This document shows, in pieces, positions 12,253 to 18,735 of a stretch of DNA of 18,735 bases. The stretch covers positions 1-18,735 of the forward strand of contig JAYVMU010000044.1 of NCBI GenBank assembly GCA_043758775.1, read 5' to 3'. Source of the stretch: JACMMS01 sp043758775 (GTDB lineage: Bacteria > Pseudomonadota > Gammaproteobacteria > Burkholderiales > Methylophilaceae). Under the pieces are notes generated by a model that made no database searches, had not been told where the DNA came from, and was given only the letters and a program-made list of their open reading frames with translations. Each line of letters opens with the position of its first letter. Within the stretch, counting starts at the first letter, position 1. The position numbers were made by a program, and so were the translations under genes.

Positions 12253-13373
12253 TTCTCAATCACTAAATCCGTGAGTGGTTTAGAACAACAAATCAAAATC
12301 ATGCCTTGATCAATCTCGAGTTGTCTAATACCACCACCATGTTTCATATCTACTTGCCCAGAGATTAACTTACTCTTACATGTGCCACATAGGCCTTTGC
12401 TACAAGCTGATGGCAGGCGTAATCCAGCAGACTTTGCTGCATCTAAAACAAACTGGTTTGCCGCACAAGTAATGCTAGTAAGGCTTTTTGTAAATTCAAC
12501 CGAAAATTCTATTGCTATTAATGCAGAGTTCGCATCGGTCTGTTCGGCATGCGCTTCTTTAGCAACAACGTCGTCGTGGATTTCTGCTGGCAAATCATCG
12601 AAGGTGAAACTTTCTTCATGATAATGCGCCATATCAAAGCCAGCTTCAACCAGCATGCCACGTACTGCCGCCATATAAGGTGCTGGCCCGCAGGTAAAGA
12701 TTTCACGAGTTTTAAAATCTGGTGCCAACTGCATGAACCCATCTATATTCAATCGTCCAGCTAGTACGCTTTCGCTATGTTCAGCACTACTAATCGTTTC
12801 GCAAATAAATCCTGTACGAAAATTAGGCTGATTAAAGGCAATTAAATCAAGCTCTTTACGGAAAATAATATCGGCAACGCTACGCGCACTATGCACAAAT
12901 ACTACATCTTGATTTTCTGCGAGTTCATGAAAAGTGCGTGTCATCGACATCAACGGCGTAATACCAGAGCCTGCCGATAAGAAAAGGTATTTTTGAGCCT
13001 GAATGCTAGCAGTTGTGAATTCACCATTAGGACCAAATGCCGCAATTTTCAACCCTACTTGCATATTGTCATGCAACCAGTTTGAAACAACACCGCCTAT
13101 GGTGCGTTTTACCGTAATAGAAAGTGTATGCGGTCGCGTAGGAGGTGAAGAAATGGTATAACTGCGGTTAATCACTTCACCATTGATATGGAGTTCTAGC
13201 GTAATAAACTGACCAGGTGCAAATTTGAATTGGCTAGCATTTTCAGCCTTAAACAAAAAACTTTTAACATCATGCGTTTCTTGCCTGACCTCACAGCAAA
13301 CAAGGTCAACCTCACCACCCTGCCAAGCAGGAGGTTCATTTTGCCAAGCTTGCACTGTATTACGCGTTGTCAT
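12249..13373 (-). CDS. gbcB: Glycine-betaine demethylase reductase subunit GbcB
   Basis: It passes electrons from NAD(P)H through FAD and a 2Fe-2S centre to the oxygenase GbcA. Domains in order: ferredoxin-reductase FAD part with RSYTISSPP (about 70-78), NAD part with LSAGSGITPLMS and CGPAPYM, and a C-terminal plant-type ferredoxin whose ligands are the Cys of ACSKGLCGTC and one about 30 residues later (ILICCSK). The start at 13373 forms a TAATG junction with gbcA and gives 374 residues; an ATG at 13382 is also in frame but has its AAGG only one base away. Immediate coupling to gbcA fits a two-component system. Confidence 0.93.
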   Translation of the reverse strand: MTTRNTVQAWQNEPPAWQGGEVDLVCCEVRQETHDVKSFLFKAENASQFKFAPGQFITLELHINGEVINRSYTISSPPTRPHTLSITVKRTIGGVVSNWLHDNMQVGLKIAAFGPNGEFTTASIQAQKYLFLSAGSGITPLMSMTRTFHELAENQDVVFVHSARSVADIIFRKELDLIAFNQPNFRTGFICETISSAEHSESVLAGRLNIDGFMQLAPDFKTREIFTCGPAPYMAAVRGMLVEAGFDMAHYHEESFTFDDLPAEIHDDVVAKEAHAEQTDANSALIAIEFSVEFTKSLTSITCAANQFVLDAAKSAGLRLPSACSKGLCGTCKSKLISGQVDMKHGGGIRQLEIDQGMILICCSKPLTDLVIEK

Positions 13374-14665
13374 TAACGGCATACCTTAATCGGCGTCACT
13401 TTTGACACTGGATTAGTATCTAGTTTCGCAATTTCCGCTTGCAAGCGTTCTATATACCACTTGCTACATTTTTCAACCAAACCTTCGGTAAAAGGTGAAT
13501 ATGGTCCAGGCTGATAAGCTGGGCTAGAAGATCCACGATGTGTGTATTCCACCAATGTACCATCTTGACGATTAGTGGCGCGCCACACTTCATTAAGTTT
13601 CGTCAAATCATAATCTTCACCTTCAACAGCATCTTTGTGTACCAGCCATTTGGTACGCAGCAAGGTATGGTTTGCGTCTAAAGGAATCACGCTAAAGGTC
13701 ACAATATGATCGCTCATAAAATGATGCCATGAGTTAGGCTGCGTCCAGAACGACAGGCCGCCCAAATCACGTTGGGTTAATTCGCCTAGCAATTTTTGGC
13801 TGGCTACCGCACCATCCATGGTTTGTGATTCGCCAGCGCGGTCTAATGACAAACGTTGTGCACGGAAGCCTGTGATGCGCGTATCTAAAAAGTCGAGCTC
13901 TGCTGATGGCAAACCACATGCCTCCCAACGCACACGATCTTTTTCTATGGTGTCGTTGAATGCTTGAATTTTATCGGCATTAGCAGGTGATGGCTGATAA
14001 CCAAAACCATATTCATAGAGTGATTTTGTAAGCTCTGGATGATTAGTTGCACAGTGGTAGCACTCACGATTGTTTTCCATTGTCAGCTTCCAATTGCCAT
14101 TTTCTACCAAATCTTCCTGATAGGCAATTTTACAATTAGCCAATTGATGTGGTGCAATATAAGGTTCCATGGTGGCTTTTAGTTCAGCGAAATCCTCAGG
14201 TGGGTTATCCCCTAAACAGATAAAAATCAATCCAGCAATATTACCCACATGCACTGATTTTAAACTATGTTTATTCGGGTCAAAATCATCACCCATGTGC
14301 TCAGTAAAAATCAACTTACCTGTTAAATCATATGTCCATTGGTGATAAGGGCAAACGATATTACCCACCGTGCCTTTTTCATCGTTACAAATACGCGCGC
14401 CACGATGGCGACAAACGTTATGGAAAGCTTTGATTTCCATATCATCATCACGCACAATAATCACCGAATCGTGGCCAATTTGTACGGTGATATAGTCGCC
14501 AGCTTCTGGCACATCAGGTTCCACAGCCACGTAAATCCAATGTGTGCCAAAGATAGCGGCAATATCTAAGTCAAAAATCTCTGCGCTATGATAAAAAGGG
14601 GCTTCTAAAGTATGGCCTTTTAGGCGGTTGTTGATTAAGTCGCGAATAGTAGATGAAATTTGCAT
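13373..14665 (-). CDS. gbcA: Glycine-betaine demethylase oxygenase subunit GbcA (Rieske)
   Basis: This Rieske non-haem iron oxygenase removes one methyl from glycine betaine as formaldehyde, giving dimethylglycine. The Rieske cluster ligands are Cys85 and His87 (NVCRHRGA) and Cys105 and His108 (CPYHQW). The mononuclear iron ligands His204 and His209 lie in NRECYHCATNHPE, with the Asp expected later in the chain. Its length of 430 is normal for GbcA. GAGGA 7 bases before the ATG supports the start at 14665. It lies 117 bases after etfB, and that gap holds repeated motifs, so it probably begins its own transcript, gbcA-gbcB. Confidence 0.94.
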   Translation of the reverse strand: MQISSTIRDLINNRLKGHTLEAPFYHSAEIFDLDIAAIFGTHWIYVAVEPDVPEAGDYITVQIGHDSVIIVRDDDMEIKAFHNVCRHRGARICNDEKGTVGNIVCPYHQWTYDLTGKLIFTEHMGDDFDPNKHSLKSVHVGNIAGLIFICLGDNPPEDFAELKATMEPYIAPHQLANCKIAYQEDLVENGNWKLTMENNRECYHCATNHPELTKSLYEYGFGYQPSPANADKIQAFNDTIEKDRVRWEACGLPSAELDFLDTRITGFRAQRLSLDRAGESQTMDGAVASQKLLGELTQRDLGGLSFWTQPNSWHHFMSDHIVTFSVIPLDANHTLLRTKWLVHKDAVEGEDYDLTKLNEVWRATNRQDGTLVEYTHRGSSSPAYQPGPYSPFTEGLVEKCSKWYIERLQAEIAKLDTNPVSKVTPIKVCR

Positions 14666-14708
14666 ATCTAGTTCCTCATATTCCTTGTGAGTTTCTCCGG
14701 TATTTCAC

Positions 14709-14755
14709 TAACTTCTCTTGCTAGATTTTTCTTAAGTTTTGCTTAACTTCTCTTG
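14709..14755. repeat. 12-bp direct repeat upstream of gbcA
   Basis: TAACTTCTCTTG occurs at 14709-14720 and 14744-14755, 35 bp apart. CTAGATT also appears twice (14721, 14773). The 13-mer at 14737-14749 overlaps the second copy. All lie in the 117-base gap in front of gbcA, where an activator would bind. Confidence 0.5.
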
Positions 14756-14782
14756 GTTTTTGCTAAAACTCTCTAGATTAAG

Positions 14783-15649
14783 TCAAAAATTAATAAGATG
14801 ATGTTCTCGCAAATATCCAAGTATGACTTGTGCTTTTTCGACACAACTTTTATCAATTACGACAACACCACCTTTTGCTTCGGTAGTAATTGCTGCCATT
14901 AAACGCTCATGTCCAGTTTTTTTAGCTTCATATTGACCATCTCGGGCCTTGAGTTTAATAGGTTTACTGTCTCTGCTTAGCTTAGATGAAGTAGTTTTAA
15001 ACTGTGTTTTGCTCAAGTCTTTGAGTGAGCTGTTAGTCACGGCTTTAGAAGGCAGCCATGTAATTTCACCTGACGTTTTTTTAGCCGCTGCATAATGCAA
15101 CTCAACGGGTGCTAGTGGATGAACTACAACCACTGCTGGCAAAGCGACTACAACGCGCCGACGTTTGCCTTTAGGTAAAAATTGCAACACTTCTAAACCC
15201 GTGTCTATAGGTTTAATTTCAAGTACATTGGCAATAATAGGCAAGCCCAACTTTTCCGCCAGTAAATAAGGCAATAAACCACTATCTTCGCCATTTTCAG
15301 CGCGGCTGCCAGTTAAAATTAAGTCTGGATTAGCGGTCTTTAGGCTTTCAACAAGGCCGGGAACAATATTCTCACCCGCCTCTATAGCCACTACTTTCAA
15401 CTCTTGCGCACCTAATGCAAAATAGTCAGAGAGAGCTAAGTACTCGGCCAAAGCTGGGTTACCAGGTTTAGCGAAGCCAGTGGCGCTTAATACATCCACA
15501 TGTGCGGATAATGTTTCAGCCAGTTTCAACCCTAGCGATAAACCGATGGCATCGTTACGGCAATAGCGCGCTGCGCCACTGATTGGGTGTTGCCCAACAG
15601 AAACTAATACGCTGATATTTTTTTGCTGAGTCTGAATATTGTTACTCAT
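14783..15649 (-). CDS. etfB: Electron-transfer flavoprotein beta subunit, betaine-pathway type
   Basis: The smaller partner of the Etf pair that takes electrons from dimethylglycine demethylation. It has 288 residues, some 30 more than common EtfB. The usual features are present in altered form: NDAIGLSLGLKLAE near the N-terminus, the segment DLILTGSRAENGEDSGLLPYLLAE that matches the nucleotide-binding region, and LPAVVVVHPLAP. A basic stretch at about 205-245 (SKLSRDSKPIKLKARDGQ) is more variable. The start shares an ATGA overlap with etfA, so the subunits are made as a pair. The order dgcA-dgcB-etfA-etfB is the one I recall from Pseudomonas next to gbcAB, which supports a dedicated rather than general Etf. 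Confidence 0.88.
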   Translation of the reverse strand: MSNNIQTQQKNISVLVSVGQHPISGAARYCRNDAIGLSLGLKLAETLSAHVDVLSATGFAKPGNPALAEYLALSDYFALGAQELKVVAIEAGENIVPGLVESLKTANPDLILTGSRAENGEDSGLLPYLLAEKLGLPIIANVLEIKPIDTGLEVLQFLPKGKRRRVVVALPAVVVVHPLAPVELHYAAAKKTSGEITWLPSKAVTNSSLKDLSKTQFKTTSSKLSRDSKPIKLKARDGQYEAKKTGHERLMAAITTEAKGGVVVIDKSCVEKAQVILGYLREHHLINF

Positions 15650-16770
15650 GTTTGCGCTTCTTTTGCCTGCTGTATCACTTGAATCAGGCTTTGCATGATG
15701 TCTTCTGCATCGCCAATAATGCTTAAATCCGCCCGCTTGACAATGGGTGCGCTGGCATCTTTATTAATGGCAATCACATGGCGACAATCTTTAATGCCCT
15801 GCAAATGCTGCACCGCACCCGAAATACCAATTGCAAAATAGGTGCTGGCCGTGACGGTTTTACCTGTTGCGCCTACTTGTTGTTCGCGTTTGAATTTTCC
15901 ATCATCCACTGCGACGCGACTTGCGCCAATCGAGGCATCAAGTAAATTAGCCAGTGTTGCAATTGTTGTAATATTAGCCACGCCATTACCCGCTGAAACC
16001 ACACAATCAGCTTCCTCCAACGCAGTTTGACCAGATTCCATCACGTCCAAACCTAAGTCTTTATAGGCAGTTGGGGCATTTTCTAATGTAAATAGAGTAT
16101 CGCGTTGCAGGTTTTTAATCGTGGCTTTTCCAGTAAAAGGCAATTGTGACTCCACGGCATTTGGTGCTAATAAAATAATGTCCGGCAAACTAGAAAAGAC
16201 TATTTGTGCACCGCCTTGCTGATAGCTTGCAACATGGTGATTACTCAACTCTATGACTCTGGTTACAATCGTCTTCTGCGTTTTGGCAAAAAGCCGCCGT
16301 CCCAAATCACCATCACCCATCGCGTTATCAGGCAGCAAAATATGTTGTGGCTGATATTGTGCAATGGCCTGATGCACAACGACTAGCTCTGCATCTGGTT
16401 GAAATTTCTGAAAATCCAACTCAGGCATCACAATCACTTCATCAGCGCCTAGCTTACTTAAATCTTCATGTAAACCACCCATAATGAGCACCACAACACC
16501 CGTAGTGTTTTTTTCAAAAAGTTCGTCTGCCAAAATAGCCGCGGCGGCAATAGTTTGATGGGCATGGTCATCCAACAGTCCGCCATCACTATGCGCAACA
16601 ACTAGCAGCCAATGCTGTGGATTTACCGGAGTTCTTACCGGTTTAACCGCAGCTTGCTTTTGTAAATGCTGTGAGCTTTCCAGCACAATACGTTTGATAT
16701 TTTCATCAGCATTTAGGCTAATAATTTTATAGTCACGTTTTGCGTTTAATCGTTGAATTGGTGCTGTCAT
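15646..16770 (-). CDS. etfA: Electron-transfer flavoprotein alpha subunit, betaine-pathway type
   Basis: The FAD-binding Etf subunit. The family's C-terminal FAD region is clear: DASIGASRVAVDDGKF, QVGATGKTV, YFAIGISGAVQHLQG and AINKDASAPIVKRAD. From the ATG at 16770 it has 374 residues, more than the about 310 of general EtfA, owing to an N-terminal addition of roughly 55 residues (MTAPIQRLNAKRDYK onward). A similar extension is known in the Pseudomonas homologue beside dgcB. This ATG forms an ATGA overlap with dgcB and has GGAG 8 bases upstream, so the longer open frame to 16857 is rejected. Confidence 0.9.
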   Translation of the reverse strand: MTAPIQRLNAKRDYKIISLNADENIKRIVLESSQHLQKQAAVKPVRTPVNPQHWLLVVAHSDGGLLDDHAHQTIAAAAILADELFEKNTTGVVVLIMGGLHEDLSKLGADEVIVMPELDFQKFQPDAELVVVHQAIAQYQPQHILLPDNAMGDGDLGRRLFAKTQKTIVTRVIELSNHHVASYQQGGAQIVFSSLPDIILLAPNAVESQLPFTGKATIKNLQRDTLFTLENAPTAYKDLGLDVMESGQTALEEADCVVSAGNGVANITTIATLANLLDASIGASRVAVDDGKFKREQQVGATGKTVTASTYFAIGISGAVQHLQGIKDCRHVIAINKDASAPIVKRADLSIIGDAEDIMQSLIQVIQQAKEAQT

Positions 16771-18692
16771 GCCGTCAACTCCATCGCATTGGCAACCAGC
16801 TCGGCAATATCTAATATCTCTGGACGTTCGACAACACCTTCCAACATCGCCGTACATTGTGGGCAGGCAACAGCGACCACGCCGGCGCCGACACTGCGCG
16901 CATCAGCAATGCGAATATCTGGAATACGATGACTGCCCTTTACTAATGCAGGTACATCGGTGATAGGTGCCCCTCCGCCGCCGCCACAACAGCGCCCGCG
17001 CATGCCGGAGCGTTCCATCTCAGTGACTTGAATGCCCATTTTTCGTAGTAAAGCGCGCGGCGCTTCAGTTTCACCGTTGTAGCGTCCTAAATAACACGGG
17101 TCGTGATAAGTCAGGCTGCGAGTTTCATCAGATTGCTTAAGTTTTAATTTATTGTTAATCGTTAATTCACTTAAAAATGTCGTGTGATGCAGCACTTCGT
17201 AATGGCCGCCAAACGCTGGGTACTCATTTTTTAGGCTATGCAATACATGCGGGTCGGCAGTTAGAATACGCTTAAAGTTAAGTGTTTTTAGTGTTGCAAT
17301 ATTGGCTTTAGCCAAGGCTTGAAAAGTCACTTCATCGCCTAGGCGCCTAGCGGTGTCGCCAGTGTCGCGCTCTAATTCGCCCATGATGGCAAAGTCAACT
17401 TTTGCATTTTTTAGCACCTTGACCAAAGCGCGTAATGTACGTTGATAGCGCAAGTCATACGCACCCTCACCTGCCCATAATAAGACATCCACCGGCTGAT
17501 TGGGTTGAATGGTTTTTACGTTCAAATCTATCGCCCAATAATAACGGGCAGCTAAGGAAAAACCACCGACTGTTGCTGTTTGACGCAAGTTATCTAACGT
17601 TTCATTGGCTCTGCCTGGTGCATTGCCTTGTGTGAGCGTTAAATTGCGCCGCATGCCAACAATCGCATCAACGTGTTCAATCAACATCGGACATTCTTCT
17701 ACGCAAGCGCGGCAGGTCGTGCAAGACCATAAGGTTTGTGCTTCTATGAGCTTGGGTACGGCTGTTTCGAATAGAGCACCAGAATGATTCAAGGCTAAGC
17801 CCGGTGGTGGGCTGCCTGCATAATGGGCATCGGTGCCGTTAGACATGCCAACGACTAGATCCTGAATGAGTTTTTTGGGATTAAGTGGCTGTCCTGCTGC
17901 AAATGCTGGACAAGCAGCTTCGCATTTTCCGCATTGCACGCAGGCATCAAAGCCTAATAATTGATTCCATGCAAAATCGGCAGGCTTCTCATTGCCCCAA
18001 TACCCATTAGATAAGCCATTACTTTCTAAATCTAAAGGCTTAAGAGCGGTGGATAATTTGCCGCTAAAACGTTCTTGACGCGGATGAAAAGCCAAATGCA
18101 ACAGCCCTGCAATCGCATGCTTCATCGGTCCACCCAGACCTATGCCTAATGCCAGCTCGAGTGAGCCAACAAGCAATAATAACAAGGCGATAATGGCAAT
18201 TACACCTGAAATACTGGCAATGGGTAGATTAACCATCAACAAACCTAAAGCAAATGCAGCCAGTGTGTAAGGTAAGCGGCTCCAGGCACCGCGCGATAAG
18301 CGTTTAGGTGTTAACGCTGTGGAACGTCTACGTAGCCAGACAAAGAAAACGCCAATCAACATGATGGCGGTAGCAATCACAATCGCCCAATTTAGTGCGC
18401 TGTTATATAGCGCTAAGCCATAATTGATTGCCACCAAGCCTAATGCGGCAACTGCGCCACCTGCTGTAGCTACATGGGTGCGAGCAATATAGGGGTCACG
18501 CGAAACCACATGATGTAAATCCACAAAATAACGTTTAGGAATTGCCAGTAAATTAAGCCATGAAACTTTAGCTTCAGCGCCCGCTCGCCATAATAAACTG
18601 CGGCGATATAGGCCAGTGAGCAATATCGCTGTGGCCAGCCAGAATAACACTGTAATGGCGTGTGCAACTGCATTAGGCGGTAGCGAGAACAT
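16767..18692 (-). CDS. dgcB: Dimethylglycine catabolism Fe-S membrane subunit DgcB
   Basis: A 641-aa membrane iron-sulphur protein that probably carries electrons between DgcA/Etf and the quinone pool during demethylation of dimethylglycine to sarcosine. The N-terminal third (DUF3483-like) has about five membrane helices (8-28, 75-97, 101-120, 140-160, 162-187). Two 4Fe-4S centres follow: Cys251, 254, 257, 261 in CVQCGKCEAACP and Cys324, 327, 330, 334 in CTTCRACVEECP. The C-terminal part holds CCG-type motifs (HDPCYLGRYNG, GRCCGGGGG, ACPQC) as in heterodisulphide-reductase-like proteins. It begins 2 bases after the presumed dgcA stop, with no strong ribosome site, and overlaps etfA by 4 bases. 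Confidence 0.9.
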   Translation of the reverse strand: MFSLPPNAVAHAITVLFWLATAILLTGLYRRSLLWRAGAEAKVSWLNLLAIPKRYFVDLHHVVSRDPYIARTHVATAGGAVAALGLVAINYGLALYNSALNWAIVIATAIMLIGVFFVWLRRRSTALTPKRLSRGAWSRLPYTLAAFALGLLMVNLPIASISGVIAIIALLLLLVGSLELALGIGLGGPMKHAIAGLLHLAFHPRQERFSGKLSTALKPLDLESNGLSNGYWGNEKPADFAWNQLLGFDACVQCGKCEAACPAFAAGQPLNPKKLIQDLVVGMSNGTDAHYAGSPPPGLALNHSGALFETAVPKLIEAQTLWSCTTCRACVEECPMLIEHVDAIVGMRRNLTLTQGNAPGRANETLDNLRQTATVGGFSLAARYYWAIDLNVKTIQPNQPVDVLLWAGEGAYDLRYQRTLRALVKVLKNAKVDFAIMGELERDTGDTARRLGDEVTFQALAKANIATLKTLNFKRILTADPHVLHSLKNEYPAFGGHYEVLHHTTFLSELTINNKLKLKQSDETRSLTYHDPCYLGRYNGETEAPRALLRKMGIQVTEMERSGMRGRCCGGGGGAPITDVPALVKGSHRIPDIRIADARSVGAGVVAVACPQCTAMLEGVVERPEILDIAELVANAMELTA

Positions 18693-18694
18693 GA

Positions 18695-18735
18695 TTAGAA
18701 ATCTTTACACAATCTTAAAGCATCATAGATTGCAC
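18695..18735 (-). CDS. dgcA: C-terminal end of a gene, probably dgcA (partial)
   Basis: Of the three minus frames only one is open across the last 41 bases. It reads AIYDALRLCKDF and stops at 18695, two bases before the dgcB start. DgcA, the flavin-dependent dimethylglycine dehydrogenase subunit, precedes dgcB in known clusters. Twelve residues cannot prove the identity; the call rests on gene order and the tight junction. Confidence 0.5.
   Translation of the reverse strand, partial: AIYDALRLCKDF

Noticed and set aside
16771..16857. 29-residue N-terminal extension of EtfA
   Set aside because: It lies entirely within dgcB in another frame; the ATGA junction at 16770 with GGAG upstream is the normal coupled start.
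1..18735. tRNA, rRNA, CRISPR array, insertion sequence
   Set aside because: No cloverleaf, rRNA stretch, regularly spaced repeats or transposase frame was seen on either strand.

Overview
The window joins two unrelated blocks. Bases 1 to about 3650 are the right-hand part of an integrated filamentous phage (inovirus, Pf1-like coat class). Bases about 4100 to 18735 are a chromosomal choline and glycine-betaine catabolic cluster transcribed entirely on the minus strand. The moderately low GC content, the BetA/BetB sequences close to the enterobacterial proteins as I recall them, and the GbdR/GbcAB/DgcB/Etf set known from Pseudomonas suggest a gammaproteobacterium. I cannot name the genus.

Prophage. 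Reading leftward on the minus strand: rolling-circle replication initiator (2905-1700), ssDNA-binding protein (1690-1388), a 65-aa unknown, a 79-aa membrane protein, the major coat protein with an intrinsic terminator behind it, a 49-aa acidic ORF, a 19-aa hydrophobic ORF, and a secreted attachment (pIII-like) protein running off the left edge. A Zot-like assembly ATPase would be expected beyond that edge. Diverging to the right on the plus strand are a membrane-anchored coiled-coil protein and a DUF3693-type HTH repressor. The two directions are separated by about 110 bp in which back-to-back promoters share one -35 region centred on a perfect dyad, a likely lysogeny switch. The repressor stop codon falls inside a dif-like sequence (3636-3663), the probable right attachment junction made by host XerCD. 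The rep gene carries iteron-like repeats and a G/C hairpin in its linker-coding region, a candidate origin.

Boundary. 3661-4096 is AT-rich and holds a 41-aa membrane ORF (plus strand) and a strong minus-strand terminator that probably ends read-through from the betaine genes.

Betaine cluster, in direction of transcription (right to left): dgcA (last codons only), dgcB, etfA, etfB, gbcA, gbcB, choV, choW, gbdR, choX, betB, betA, and a 70-aa unknown. Choline is captured by ChoX, whose aromatic-box residues are all visible, imported by ChoVW, and oxidised to betaine aldehyde and betaine by BetA and BetB. GbcAB demethylates betaine to dimethylglycine, DgcAB demethylates that to sarcosine, and the Etf pair takes the electrons. 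GbdR is the likely activator. BetI and BetT are absent from the window. The pathway itself is known. The less expected parts are the phage switch and origin architecture, the tiny ORFs, the attenuator-like betB leader and a repeated TAACTT motif in several promoter gaps.
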